DNA of 34,786 bases, taken from positions 1-34,786 of the forward strand of contig CAIOYY010000081.1 of assembly GCA_903862715.1 (NCBI GenBank). Reading direction: 5' to 3'. The notes beneath the pieces were generated by a model. It saw only the letters and a list, made by a program, of their open reading frames with translations. It searched no databases and was not told the DNA's origin. The DNA is from an uncultured Alphaproteobacteria bacterium (lineage in GTDB: Bacteria; Pseudomonadota; Alphaproteobacteria; Micropepsales; Micropepsaceae). Positions 24,719-33,969 of the stretch are shown here, piece after piece; position 1 is the stretch's first letter; every line of letters starts with the position of its first letter. Both the position numbers and the translations under genes were made by a program.

Positions 24719-24839
24719 TGCTTCTTAGACGCGGGTCCTCCCCGGGGGTAGGCATCCGGTCGAACCATCCAAAGGAATCTCCACCTTTTCGCCCGCACGT
24801 CTATACGGGCGTGGCCGTTCCTCGACAGGAAAGGGTGCT

Positions 24840-26978
24840 TTAAGCCGCCAGGTCCGGATAAAGGCGGCGCAAGGCGTCGCGGGTGCGCTGGTGCTGCGCC
24901 AGCACGTCTCCGGCTGCTGCGGCCAGAGAAGCGGGATCGCCGCCGTCGCGCGCACTCTGGGCGAGGGCACGGGCGGCAGAAGTAAGGGCCGTCAGCCCGA
25001 GCCCGCCGGCGGCGCCCGTAATATCCTGGGCCACGCGCGCAGTGTCGGACCACTCTTGCGCTTCGAGTGTTGTCGACAGGATCGTCGTGAGGTGTTCCGC
25101 CGTCGCCATATAGGATTGCAGAATATCGATCAGAGTTTTGAACCCGAGGGATTTTTCCAGTTCGGCAAACGTTGTTGCGTCAATAATGCCGTCGTCACTG
25201 TCGGCATCGGACGGTTCGCGCTTCGAATCGTTGCTGCCCATCAGAAAGCCGATCGCTGCGTATAGCGCGCTGGGCTGTGTTGGCCAACGCAGGACGGTAT
25301 CGGCGGCTTCAGGTTGACGATCATCGATCCGGGCCAGCGCGAGAAGCGGGGTGTGCTTGCCGGGCATGGACGCCAGCGCATCAATTTCCCCCGAGGTGGT
25401 GACGACGAGGGCGAAGTCACCGCGCGCGGCAAGCCGCGCCGTTTCGGAAAGACTCGCGGCGAACGAAATCTTGTTGTTGAACGGCGTAAGCAGATGCTCG
25501 AGCGTAGTACGCATCTCCGTATCCGGAAGAAAAGCCAGAAGCGTCAACCCGCTGGGCGCGGCGATTTTCTCGATGGCTTCGCCTTCTTCTGCTGTTCCTG
25601 CCGTCATGGCCGGCACCTTGATCCAGAAGGTCGCACCGTTACCCGGCTCGCTTTCGACGCCGATGGTGCCGCTCATCGCCTCGACAAGGCGCTTTGCAAC
25701 CGCAAGACCTACGCCCGCGCCATTGTAACGGCGCGCGTAGGAATCGTCGGCCTTCGCGAAGGGATCGAAGATGCGACCGATCAGGTTCTGCGGGATTCCG
25801 GGGCCGGTGTCGGTGACGCGGAAACGCACAGTACGGCGGCCATCCATTTCCTCCAGTGTATCGACCGAAATTTCGACATTCCCGCGCTCGGTAAATTTTA
25901 TCGCATTCCCCGCAAGCTTCAGCAGCACGCGACGAAGAATGCGAGGATCGGCCGCAGCGCGGGGAATGCCCGACGATGCGTTCACAGACAGGCGAAGACG
26001 CTTTTCCCAGGCATTCGGCTGGAGCAGGCGTCCTACCGTACGTGCAGCTTGGCCAGCATCGCAGCCGCCTTCCGGCACTTCGTTCAGCGGGTGCTCGCCG
26101 CCATGCGACAGCGCAATGATATCATCAAGCAGTATTTTCAGCCCACGTCCCGATTCCAGCAGTACTTTCGCATGATCGCGCTGCGCTTTTTCAAGTTCGC
26201 TGCGCTCGAGGAGCTGGGCCATGCCGAGAATCGCGTTCAGCGGCGTGCGGATTTCATGACTGATGCTCGATATGAAAGCAGATTTGCTGCGCTCGCTGGC
26301 CTGCGCGGAATCACGGGACAGTTCGGCGGATTTCTTTTCTTCCGACAGCCGGGTGATGAGGCGCGCATTGTCGTAGCGCAGGAGAATGCTTTCATCGAGA
26401 AGGCGTTCGATGGCGTCGCTATAGGTGTGAAGGACGCCCACAAAGAAGAGGACTAGTATCGCGGTCATTTGCGCGTAGGCATCGCCTTGAATCGCGAGCA
26501 GGACAACCAGCGGAAAAATCGAAGTGGCGGCATGTGCAAAATAGGCGCGCCGGTAGGCGCCGCGGGCGACGAACTCCGTTGCGGTCATGCCGAGAAAGGC
26601 CAGTACCAGATAGGCCTGGGCCGGGAATGAATCGGGTACAAACCAGATGATGGCGCCGAGGCCCCAGATGCTTCCGGTGAATGCCGAGTAAATCGTAAAT
26701 CTGCGCGCCCAGATTTTCGGATCGTCATTTTCGTCGCGCGCGTCATAGGCCGTCTTCAGACGGTTGGCGCCGACCGCTGCGAAAATCTGGAATATCAATG
26801 GCAGGGCAGATAGCCAGAGTGCTCCTCTAATATGGAGCATAGCGGCCGACATGCAGAGAACGGCAAAGGGAAGGAACAGGTAGTGCGTACCGAGCACATA
26901 AACGATTGCGACCCGTCCGCGAAGAATGGCGTCCTCGCGGTTTTTATCGGCATCCATGGCGGATTTTTCCAGGCTCAC
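24840..26978 (-). CDS. Membrane hybrid histidine kinase with degenerate receiver and HPt modules
   Basis: 712 residues from a GTG at 26978 (GGGGA upstream; ATG at 26957 is an alternative). About six membrane helices fill residues 21-190. HisKA has His241 in SSISHEIRTPLNAILGM. The ATPase domain has Asn358 (LAGNAIKF), DTGPGI (390-395) and GAGVGLAV (420-427), so the kinase core looks intact. Residues about 476-582 resemble a receiver, but lack the acidic pair (LLAFLPD), the phosphoacceptor Asp (VVTTSG near 527) and the Lys (RWPTQPS). Residues about 597-710 resemble an HPt, but the phospho-His position in AQDITGAAGGLG is Gln651. The target is unknown; no response regulator gene is adjacent. Confidence 0.88.
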   Translation of the reverse strand: MSLEKSAMDADKNREDAILRGRVAIVYVLGTHYLFLPFAVLCMSAAMLHIRGALWLSALPLIFQIFAAVGANRLKTAYDARDENDDPKIWARRFTIYSAFTGSIWGLGAIIWFVPDSFPAQAYLVLAFLGMTATEFVARGAYRRAYFAHAATSIFPLVVLLAIQGDAYAQMTAILVLFFVGVLHTYSDAIERLLDESILLRYDNARLITRLSEEKKSAELSRDSAQASERSKSAFISSISHEIRTPLNAILGMAQLLERSELEKAQRDHAKVLLESGRGLKILLDDIIALSHGGEHPLNEVPEGGCDAGQAARTVGRLLQPNAWEKRLRLSVNASSGIPRAAADPRILRRVLLKLAGNAIKFTERGNVEISVDTLEEMDGRRTVRFRVTDTGPGIPQNLIGRIFDPFAKADDSYARRYNGAGVGLAVAKRLVEAMSGTIGVESEPGNGATFWIKVPAMTAGTAEEGEAIEKIAAPSGLTLLAFLPDTEMRTTLEHLLTPFNNKISFAASLSETARLAARGDFALVVTTSGEIDALASMPGKHTPLLALARIDDRQPEAADTVLRWPTQPSALYAAIGFLMGSNDSKREPSDADSDDGIIDATTFAELEKSLGFKTLIDILQSYMATAEHLTTILSTTLEAQEWSDTARVAQDITGAAGGLGLTALTSAARALAQSARDGGDPASLAAAAGDVLAQHQRTRDALRRLYPDLAA

Positions 26979-27040
26979 GCTTTGACTTTCCCCAACCCTG
27001 ACACATCGTTGCGCCGCGCGCGCCGTGTCGTCAGAGCCGT

Positions 27041-27069
27041 TTGACCTCGACCTTTCCTCAGCCTAGCTT
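27041..27069 (+). promoter_or_regulatory. Candidate lysK promoter
   Basis: TTGACC (27041-27046) and TAGCTT (27064-27069) are 17 bases apart. The transcript would begin about 30 bases ahead of the lysK ATG at 27107. Confidence 0.45.
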
Positions 27070-27106
27070 CCCCTCTCTTTAGATACGCTTAACGATAACG
27101 AGAACG

Positions 27107-28708
27107 ATGCTGCCCGAATTTGATCCTGCCGCCATACGCGCCTGGCCCTTTGATGAAGCCCGCAAAGTGGTTGAGCGCGCCGCCAGACGCGCCGCCGCCG
27201 GTAATCCGGTTAAGGAAATCTTATTCGAGACGGGTTACGGCCCCTCCGGCCTGCCGCATATCGGGACGTTCGGCGAGGTGGCGCGGACCACCTGGGTTCG
27301 CCGCGCCTTCGAAACCTTTTCCGATATCCCGACGCGCCTGATCGCCTTCTCCGATGACATGGATGGTCTCAGAAAAGTGCCGGATAACGTTCCCAATCAG
27401 GAGATGCTGCGCGAATTTCTCGAACGGCCTCTGACCTCGGTGCCCGATCCGTTCGGCACGCATGAAAGTTTTGGCGCACACAACAATGCGCGGTTGCGTG
27501 CCTTTCTCGATCGCTTCGGCTTTGAATATGAATTCCTGAGCGCGACCGACTGCTATAAGTCGGGCCGCTTCGATGCCGCTCTTCTCGCGGTCCTGCAGGA
27601 TTACGAGAAGGTCATCGGTGTGGTGCTGCCGACACTCGGGCCCGAAAGGCGCGCCAGCTACAGCCCCTTTCTTCCTGTCTGCCCGAAGACCGGGCGCGTG
27701 TTACAGGTGCCCGTCGTCGCAAGAGATGTCGCGGCGGGAACGATCACTTACGAGGAAGACGGTCATCGCACCGAGGTCCCGGTGACGGGCGGCGCATGCA
27801 AGCTGCAATGGAAGGCCGACTGGGCCATGCGCTGGTTCGCGCTTGGCATCGACTATGAAATGGCGGGTAAGGATTTGATTCCGTCCGTCGAATTGTCGTC
27901 GAAAATCGTGCGTGTCCTGGGAGGCATGCCGCCCGAAGGCTTCAATTACGAACTGTTCCTTGACGAAGGCGGGCAAAAAATCTCGAAATCGAAAGGCAAT
28001 GGCCTGTCGGTCGATGAATGGCTGGCCTATGGGCCAGAGGAAAGCCTTGCGCTGTTCATGTACCAGAAGCCGAAAGCGGCCAAACGGCTCTATTTCGATG
28101 TCATTCCCAAGGCGACCGACGAATATATCGCCTTTCTCGAACAGTATCGCCGCGACGGAAATACCGGACAGGCGCTGCTCGAAAATCCGACCTGGTACAT
28201 CCATGAAGGCAATCCGCCGGACGAAACCTATCCGGTCAGTTTTGCGCTGCTCCTCAATCTCGTGAGCGCTTCGGCGGCTCATGACCGGGAGGTACTCTGG
28301 GGCTTTATTCGCGCCTATGCCCCCGAAGCGAAACCCGAAACCCATCGCGGCCTCGACCGGCTGGTGGGATTTGCGCTCCGCTATTACGAGGATTTTGTGC
28401 GGCCGCATAAGCAATATCGCGCGCCAAGCGAAAAGGAGCATAAGGCGCTGACCGCGCTGGCCGACGCGCTGGAAAGCATTCCCGAAGAACGCAATGGCGA
28501 GACGGTTCAGAGCATCGTTTACGAAATCGGAAAAAATCACGATTTCGAACCGCTGCGCGATTGGTTCAAAGCCATTTACGAAGTCGCCATGGGGCAGACG
28601 CAAGGCCCCCGGTTCGGATCGTTCGCCGCTCTATTCGGATGCAAGGAGACCGCGGTGCTTCTCCGCCGGGCGCTGGACGGGGCCTTTCTGGAACATGCCG
28701 AGACTTAA
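27107..28708 (+). CDS. lysK: Lysyl-tRNA synthetase, class I
   Basis: 533 residues. It charges tRNA-Lys. The class I signatures are the HIGH-type HIGT (51-54, in [13 protein letters not shown]) and the KMSKS-type KISKS (about 291-295). Class I LysRS is usual in archaea and alphaproteobacteria, unlike the class II enzyme of E. coli. The C-terminal helical domain completes the normal length. The ribosome binding site is weak (GAG before the start). The next gene begins 14 bases before its stop codon, so the downstream pair is probably translated from the same message. Confidence 0.95.
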   Translation: MLPEFDPAAIRAWPFDEARKVVERAARRAAAGNPVKEILFETGYGPSGLPHIGTFGEVARTTWVRRAFETFSDIPTRLIAFSDDMDGLRKVPDNVPNQEMLREFLERPLTSVPDPFGTHESFGAHNNARLRAFLDRFGFEYEFLSATDCYKSGRFDAALLAVLQDYEKVIGVVLPTLGPERRASYSPFLPVCPKTGRVLQVPVVARDVAAGTITYEEDGHRTEVPVTGGACKLQWKADWAMRWFALGIDYEMAGKDLIPSVELSSKIVRVLGGMPPEGFNYELFLDEGGQKISKSKGNGLSVDEWLAYGPEESLALFMYQKPKAAKRLYFDVIPKATDEYIAFLEQYRRDGNTGQALLENPTWYIHEGNPPDETYPVSFALLLNLVSASAAHDREVLWGFIRAYAPEAKPETHRGLDRLVGFALRYYEDFVRPHKQYRAPSEKEHKALTALADALESIPEERNGETVQSIVYEIGKNHDFEPLRDWFKAIYEVAMGQTQGPRFGSFAALFGCKETAVLLRRALDGAFLEHAET

Positions 28709-29474
28709 GTGGGCGCTGATTCTCGCGCCTTGGTTCGCTGGGATGTCCCTTGGGCATGCGGCCGGAAATCCTTCAGCATACGACCTGTATGAGTCCGGTG
28801 CGTTTACCGCCGCGCTGACCGCCGGTGAAAACGAAGGTGACGCCGCCGGTTTGATCGTTGCCGCGCGTGCTGCCATCGCCGACGCGGAATTGCGCGACGC
28901 GCCCTGTGCGTCTTGTCTTAACCACCTCGAGGATATTGCCCGCCGGGTGATCGCCGCCGAGCCTGAGGAGGCGGAAGGCTACATCTATCTCTCGGTAGCC
29001 CTTGGCTTGCGGGCGCGATTGCTCGGACTGATGGAAGCGCGCAGAGAGAAACTTGCGGAGCACTCCGACGAGGCGCTGGAGATCGCATTGCAACTTTCCC
29101 CGGCGTCTTCGCTGGCGCTGGCTGCGCGCGGCGGCTGGCATATCGAAGTGGCGCGCCTCGCAGGAAATTTTCTGGGCCGCATTCTTTATGGTGCCCGCGC
29201 GGACGAGGGCAAAACCTATTTTCGCAGGGCGGTTGCGGCAGAACCGGAGAATCTGGTGATCCGGTATCAATTCGCTCTATCGCTTTCGGGTTATGACCTT
29301 CACGGAGAACGCCCGGAAGTCGAAACCCTTCTGGCGGAAGCCGCCGCAATTATGCCGCGCGACGCCTATGAGGTAGCGGTACAAACCCGCGCGGCGGAAC
29401 TCGCGACCCTTCTGCGTGATGGCGACATCCACAGCTATGGTGCGCGCGTCAACGCATTTCAGGGTTTTCCATGA
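28695..29474 (+). CDS. Putative secreted TPR-like protein
   Basis: 259 residues. The ATG at 28695 lies inside the end of lysK. A signal peptide ([19 protein letters not shown]) precedes a helical protein with TPR-like pairs: [46 protein letters not shown] split over two helices, and [21 protein letters not shown]. Three cysteines are present, two as CASC. I recognise no named family beyond the TPR-like pattern. Its stop overlaps the ATG of the DUF952 gene (ATGA), so the three genes form one unit. A role as a periplasmic scaffold is only a guess. Confidence 0.82.
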   Translation: MPRLKWALILAPWFAGMSLGHAAGNPSAYDLYESGAFTAALTAGENEGDAAGLIVAARAAIADAELRDAPCASCLNHLEDIARRVIAAEPEEAEGYIYLSVALGLRARLLGLMEARREKLAEHSDEALEIALQLSPASSLALAARGGWHIEVARLAGNFLGRILYGARADEGKTYFRRAVAAEPENLVIRYQFALSLSGYDLHGERPEVETLLAEAAAIMPRDAYEVAVQTRAAELATLLRDGDIHSYGARVNAFQGFP

Positions 29475-29827
29475 ACGAAGACGGGGACACGTTCATCTTC
29501 AAGATTTTCCGCCTTCCCGAGTGGAACGCGGCGGAGGAGGTGGGTATCTTCACCGGATCGGCGGATGATATCCGCGACGGCTTCCTGCACTTCTCGCTTG
29601 CGGAGCAGGTACGGGGCACGGCGGAGAAACATTTTCCCAACGAGTCCGAAATTATGCTCGCGCAAGTGGAAGCACGCGCGCTTGGCGCGTCTCTGAAGTG
29701 GGAAGTCTCGCGCGGGGGGCAGACATTCCCCCATCTGTACGCGCCGCTCTCCATGTCCTTGATACAGCAGACATGGCGCGTGGCGCGGAAGAACGGCCAA
29801 TATGTTTTCCCGGACGAAGTGCCGTAA
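29471..29827 (+). CDS. DUF952 family protein
   Basis: 118 residues. The family pattern is clear: F-IFKIFRLPEW, a GIFTGS-DDIRDGFLHFS block, an EQV-GTAEKHF helix, a strand plus LKWE, and FPHLYAPLSM. Proteins of this family resemble a compact ADP-ribosyltransferase-like fold, but no activity is established. The ATG overlaps the preceding stop. It converges on leuB with a 9 bp gap. Confidence 0.9.
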   Translation: MNEDGDTFIFKIFRLPEWNAAEEVGIFTGSADDIRDGFLHFSLAEQVRGTAEKHFPNESEIMLAQVEARALGASLKWEVSRGGQTFPHLYAPLSMSLIQQTWRVARKNGQYVFPDEVP

Positions 29828-29836
29828 CGCAAAATT

Positions 29837-30970
29837 CTAGATCGAGCGCGTATCTCCCGCCGCTTCGTTCGGCAAAGCATCCAGCGCCGCCAGAACCGCA
29901 TCGCCCATCGCCTTTGTGCCAACCTTGGTCTTGCCAGGCTGCATGATGTCGCCCGTGCGAAGCCCGTCATTCAGTACTTTCTCGACCGCTTTCTCGAGAA
30001 GGACGGCATCATTCACTCGCGCGAAGGAATAGCGCAGGCACATAGCCAGCGAGAGAATGCAGGCGAGCGGATTGGCAAGGCCTTTGCCGGCAATATCGGG
30101 TGCCGAGCCATGTACGGGCTCATATAGCGCCTTCTGTTTTCCGTTCGCGTCTTTCGCGCCCAGCGAGGCGGAAGGTAGCATGCCGATCGAACCCGCGGCT
30201 TGCGCCGCCTCGTCGGAGAGCATGTCGCCGAACAGATTGTCGGTGACGATGACGTCAAACTGCTTCGGATTGCGGACAAGCTGCATGGCGCAATTGTCGG
30301 CAAGGATATGGCTGAGCTGCACATCGGCATATTCTGCCTTATGCACTTTCGTCACTTCTTCGCGCCACAAGACGCCGGATACCATCACATTGGATTTTTC
30401 GGCGGATGCCACCTGGTTTTTGCGCAGGCGAGCGAGGTCGAAGGCGACACGGGCAATGCGCTGGATTTCGCTGGTCGTGTAAACTTGGCTGTCCACCGCG
30501 CGGCGTTCGCCATTGGGAAGAGTCGTGATCTCTTTCGGTTCGCCGAAATAGACACCGCCCGTAAGCTCACGCACGATCAGGATATCGAGACCGGCAACGA
30601 TTTCGGGGCGCAGCGAAGACGCGTCGGTTAACGCATCGAAGCAGATTGCGGGGCGTAGATTGGCGAAAAGGCCAAGATCCTTGCGCAGGCGCAGAAGGGC
30701 GCGTTCCGGCTTCTTGTCGAAGGAATTGCCGTCCCATTTGGGCCCGCCCACCGCGCCGAACAGCACCGCGTCCGATTCGAGCGCGAGTTTCATCGTAGCG
30801 TCGGTGACGGGGGTTCCCTCGGCATCCAGCGCCGCGCCGCCGACCAGTGCGGTCTCGGTGGTGAAGGAAAGGCCGCGATGTTTTCCGTACCAGGAAAGCA
30901 CGCGTTCAACTTCGGCAATGACTTCGGCCCCGATGCCGTCACCGGGAAGAAGGAGGATTTTATAGGTCAT
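29837..30970 (-). CDS. leuB: 3-isopropylmalate dehydrogenase
   Basis: 377 residues. It oxidises 3-isopropylmalate with NAD in leucine synthesis. Family marks are [11 protein letters not shown], the [14 protein letters not shown] substrate loop, ELTGGVYFG, the catalytic Lys/Tyr region, the metal-binding Asp residues in [15 protein letters not shown], and the NAD site [18 protein letters not shown]. It follows leuD by 18 bp. leuC is not in this window. Confidence 0.97.
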   Translation of the reverse strand: MTYKILLLPGDGIGAEVIAEVERVLSWYGKHRGLSFTTETALVGGAALDAEGTPVTDATMKLALESDAVLFGAVGGPKWDGNSFDKKPERALLRLRKDLGLFANLRPAICFDALTDASSLRPEIVAGLDILIVRELTGGVYFGEPKEITTLPNGERRAVDSQVYTTSEIQRIARVAFDLARLRKNQVASAEKSNVMVSGVLWREEVTKVHKAEYADVQLSHILADNCAMQLVRNPKQFDVIVTDNLFGDMLSDEAAQAAGSIGMLPSASLGAKDANGKQKALYEPVHGSAPDIAGKGLANPLACILSLAMCLRYSFARVNDAVLLEKAVEKVLNDGLRTGDIMQPGKTKVGTKAMGDAVLAALDALPNEAAGDTRSI

Positions 30971-30988
30971 GAATAGGGTTCGACTTTA

Positions 30989-31594
30989 TTAAAGCCAGGG
31001 CTGGCTGTGTTTGCGGATTGTCTCGAATTGCGTGATGTCTTTTTCATTGCGCAGTGTCAGGCCGATATCGTCCCAACCGTTCAGCAGGCATTGCTTGCGG
31101 AACGGATCGACGTCGAACGCGATCCGGCCACCGTCCGGTCCGGTGATTTCCTGTTTCTCCAGATCGATGGTCACGACCGCATTGGCGCCGCGCTGGGCGT
31201 CGTCCATGAGCTTATCGACGTCCGATTGCGGAAGGATGATCGGAAGAATGCCGTTCTTGAAACAGTTGTTGAAGAAAATGTCGGCATAGGACGGTGCGAT
31301 GATGCAGCGTATGCCGAAATCCAGCAGGGCCCAGGGTGCATGCTCACGGCTCGAACCGCAGCCGAAATTGGCGCCGGTCACAAGAATCTTGGCGTGCTGG
31401 TAGGCGGGCCGGTTGAGCACAAAATCGGGGTTGGTGCTTCCGTCCGGATTGGTGCGCGACTCGAAGAACAGCGCGTCCTTCAGACCGGTGCGTTTGATCG
31501 TTTTCAGAAATTGCTTCGGGATGATCATGTCGGTGTCGACATTGACCTGGGGAAGCGGGGCGGCAACGCCGGTAAGCGTCGTGAAAGGCTGCAT
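30989..31594 (-). CDS. leuD: 3-isopropylmalate dehydratase, small subunit
   Basis: 201 residues. With LeuC it interconverts 2- and 3-isopropylmalate. Typical blocks are [31 protein letters not shown] (substrate-binding) and [14 protein letters not shown]. The usual leuC partner is not upstream; instead a DUF971 gene ends 77 bp away. leuB follows. The leader shows no leucine-codon attenuator that I can find. Confidence 0.97.
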   Translation of the reverse strand: MQPFTTLTGVAAPLPQVNVDTDMIIPKQFLKTIKRTGLKDALFFESRTNPDGSTNPDFVLNRPAYQHAKILVTGANFGCGSSREHAPWALLDFGIRCIIAPSYADIFFNNCFKNGILPIILPQSDVDKLMDDAQRGANAVVTIDLEKQEITGPDGGRIAFDVDPFRKQCLLNGWDDIGLTLRNEKDITQFETIRKHSQPWL

Positions 31595-31671
31595 GGGAGG
31601 ACCAATCCTAAGGGCGGCGGAACCTAACTGGAGGAGGGGGGAGGCTCAAGCCGAATCTGGCGGGAAGTCCC

Positions 31672-32028
31672 CTAGTCCCGCGTCAGGCCCTGAATATTCA
31701 ATTCTTCCAGATAGGCTGGCCATTTGGTCTCTTCTTCCGCAGCCAGTTCGTGCAGGTAGGACCAGGAATAAAGGCCGGTATCGTGTCCATCGTTAAAGAC
31801 GATGCGGATCGCATAATTGCCCACCGGTTCGAGGCGGTCGATTTTGACATGGCGTTTACCCGGCACCGTCTGGCGTTCGCCCGGGCCGTGCCCCTTCACC
31901 TCGGCGCTAGGTGACTCCACCCGCAGATATTCCGCCGCCAGCGCGAAGCTCTCGCCATCGGCGAAGAGAAGCGTCAGCCGGTCTTTTGCGGGGTTCAGCC
32001 GCAATTCGGAAGGCCAGGGGCGGTCCAC
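31672..32028 (-). CDS. DUF971 family protein
   Basis: 118 residues from the GTG at 32028, one base after the Trm112-like stop. An ATG at 32067 would add 13 residues and overlap that gene by 38 bases. The family core is visible: LTLLFADGESFALAAEYLRVESPSAEV split by a turn, KGHGPGERQ, then IDRLEPVGNYAIRIVFNDGHDTGLYSW and YLHEL. The same domain forms the N-terminus of gamma-butyrobetaine hydroxylase, and in Mrp/ApbC-like proteins it is linked to iron-sulfur assembly. The role of the stand-alone form is not established. Confidence 0.88.
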   Translation of the reverse strand: MDRPWPSELRLNPAKDRLTLLFADGESFALAAEYLRVESPSAEVKGHGPGERQTVPGKRHVKIDRLEPVGNYAIRIVFNDGHDTGLYSWSYLHELAAEEETKWPAYLEELNIQGLTRD

Positions 32029-32029
32029 G

Positions 32030-32215
32030 CTAAACCCGTTCGGAATCGTCGAGAACGCGCGCTTCATCGGACAGCATCACGGGGATGCCGTCGCGGATGG
32101 CGTAGGCAAGGCCTGCTTTCTTGCTGATGAGTTCCTGTTTCTCTCGGTCATAGGTAAGCGGCCCCTTGGTCACCGGGCAGACGAGAATTTCCAGAAGTTT
32201 GGGATCGATTTCCAT
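32030..32215 (-). CDS. Trm112-like small protein
   Basis: 61 residues. The family start is clear: [14 protein letters not shown], then a central [14 protein letters not shown] and an acidic tail. Trm112 proteins in other lineages activate methyltransferases. Here the usual second zinc Cys of the first pair is Thr (CPVT), so zinc binding is doubtful, as is common in this bacterial type. It lies 15 bp after the LON-domain gene and one base before the DUF971 start. Confidence 0.93.
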   Translation of the reverse strand: MEIDPKLLEILVCPVTKGPLTYDREKQELISKKAGLAYAIRDGIPVMLSDEARVLDDSERV

Positions 32216-32230
32216 CGGGCGCCTCTTGAA

Positions 32231-32902
32231 TCAGTTCAGCGGTGTGTTGCTACCGCCGGAGGACGATGCGGCATTTGCCATATCCAGAAGGGCGATCAGC
32301 GTGTCGGCGCGTTCGTTGATGCCGGGCGCTTCCAATAATGCCTGCTTCTCCGCCGGATCGAACGGGCAGAGAACGGAAAGAGCATTCACCAACGTATCGA
32401 CGGGCGCCTCGTCGATGGCGTCCCAGTCGGTCTTCATATCCCGTTCGGCGAGATAGGGTTTCAGAGCATGAATCAGCCTTTCGCGCGCAATGCCCGCAGG
32501 CTCGACCGATTGGAAATCCTTCGTGAAGGGCGCGTATTCGGCGGCCACTTCGCGGAAGGGCGTGCCCAGCTCGCGCTCGGCCGACACGCGAAAGCGGACA
32601 ATACCGAGAAGCGTGACTAGATAACGTCCGTCATCCGTTTCGGCATATTCGACGATGCGGCCGACGCAGCCGATATTCGACAGCGGCGGATGGGGATCAT
32701 TCTCGAGGCCCGGCATTTTCGGCTGGATCATGCCGATCAGGCGCGGACCGCTCATCGCCGCATCCACCATTGCAAGATAACGGGGTTCAAAAATGTTCAA
32801 CGGCAGGCGTGTATGCGGCAGCAGTAATGCGCCGGCCAGCGGAAACACCGGAATGACCGAGGGCAGATCGCCGACATTCAGATAACGGCGAGCGACCGGC
32901 AT
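32231..32902 (-). CDS. LON substrate-binding domain protein
   Basis: 223 residues from the ATG at 32902; a GTG at 32911 that overlaps the preceding stop is an alternative. The LON N-terminal domain is shown by IPVFPLAGALLLP, LPLNIFEPRYLAMV, GCVGRIVEYAETDDGRYLV and the GIVRFRV strand. There is no ATPase or peptidase domain. Stand-alone LON-domain proteins are common beside thioredoxin-like cnoX in alphaproteobacteria, but their function is not established; a role in protein quality control is an inference. Confidence 0.92.
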   Translation of the reverse strand: MPVARRYLNVGDLPSVIPVFPLAGALLLPHTRLPLNIFEPRYLAMVDAAMSGPRLIGMIQPKMPGLENDPHPPLSNIGCVGRIVEYAETDDGRYLVTLLGIVRFRVSAERELGTPFREVAAEYAPFTKDFQSVEPAGIARERLIHALKPYLAERDMKTDWDAIDEAPVDTLVNALSVLCPFDPAEKQALLEAPGINERADTLIALLDMANAASSSGGSNTPLN

Positions 32903-32907
32903 CCGCG

Positions 32908-33870
32908 TCACGCGAATAATATGGCGGAGAGGCGCCGGCGCGCATCCATGGTGCGCGGATCGGTGGGGCCCATCGCGTCGAACAACGTCACCAGATGCTT
33001 GCGCGCGGCTTCTTCGTTCCATTTGCGGTCGCGCTTCACGATTTCTAGAAGCTGATCAATGGCGCCGCTGCGGTCATCTGCGCCATCCAGCGCGAGGGCA
33101 AGGCCATAACGCGCCTCGAGATCAGCCGGGTTCGCTTCAATCCGCGCTTTCAGCGCCTCTGTCTCGGGATTGCCGGCGTTCGCCGCGGCCTTTTCCTTCA
33201 AGGCGAGTTCCGCTTCCACGGCGCGGATGGCCTCATCACCGGCGCTGTCGGGACGCACAAGACCGAGCGTCGCCTTTGCACGCTCAAGATCGTCGCTGGT
33301 GAGATAGCATTTCGCAAGACCGGCAACGGCTTTCGGATGCCCCGGTTCTTCCTGCAAAATCTGGCCGTAGATCTGGGCCGCCGCGCCGACGTCGCCTGCT
33401 TTCAGAGCTTCGCCCGCGACCGCAAGCGCGCCCTCGGTATCGGGTTCCGCATTAGCGGCATCACCGGCTAGATTCTGAATGAAAAGCTTGATCTGGGTTT
33501 CAGGAATGGCACCCATAAAGCCATCGACCGGCTGACCGTTCTTGAAAGCGTAGACGGTGGGGATCGACTGGATGCGCAGTTGCTGCGCGATTTCGGGATT
33601 CTCGTCGATATTGATCTTGACCATCCGCACGGCGCCCTTGGCGTCTGCCACGGCCTTCTCCAGCATGGGACCCAGCGTTTTACAGGGGCCGCACCAGGGG
33701 GCCCAGAAATCGACAATCACCGGCGTTTCGATCGAGGTCTGCAGCACGTCGGCGGCAAAAGTATCGATATTCGAATCCTTAACATAAGGATTGGCGGTGG
33801 CAGCGCCCGCCGCGGCCGCATTCGGGGCGCTGCTCTTCACGGGTCTGCCGGAAAGGTCGATCAAAGGCAT
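32908..33870 (-). CDS. cnoX: Thioredoxin-TPR chaperone (CnoX/YbbN family)
   Basis: 320 residues. An Ala-rich N-terminal stretch precedes a thioredoxin domain (about 30-135) with the active site WCGPC (59-63) and the cis-Pro in SIPTVY. TPR-like helices fill residues about 145-320 (ALKAGDVGAAAQIYGQIL; ATLGLVRPDSAG). In Caulobacter the homologous protein has the same WCGPC and works as a chaperone plus oxidoreductase, while the E. coli version has lost the first Cys. It heads the minus-strand run through leuB. Confidence 0.92.
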   Translation of the reverse strand: MPLIDLSGRPVKSSAPNAAAAGAATANPYVKDSNIDTFAADVLQTSIETPVIVDFWAPWCGPCKTLGPMLEKAVADAKGAVRMVKINIDENPEIAQQLRIQSIPTVYAFKNGQPVDGFMGAIPETQIKLFIQNLAGDAANAEPDTEGALAVAGEALKAGDVGAAAQIYGQILQEEPGHPKAVAGLAKCYLTSDDLERAKATLGLVRPDSAGDEAIRAVEAELALKEKAAANAGNPETEALKARIEANPADLEARYGLALALDGADDRSGAIDQLLEIVKRDRKWNEEAARKHLVTLFDAMGPTDPRTMDARRRLSAILFA

Positions 33871-33969
33871 TTAAGGGCTTTCTCTTTTGCTCGGGATTAT
33901 ATCGCAACATGGTTCGGCGGAAGGCAAATGCCAAGGGCCTCCCCTTGAAAAGTCGCCCGGCAAACCCGC

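Noticed and set aside
25314-26456. Long plus-strand open frame opposite the hybrid kinase
   Set aside because: The kinase domains on the minus strand are unmistakable; this frame shows low-complexity, Arg/His/Gln-rich composition.
31595-31671. Leucine attenuator ahead of leuD
   Set aside because: No short leucine-rich ORF or alternative hairpins are visible in the 77 bp gap.
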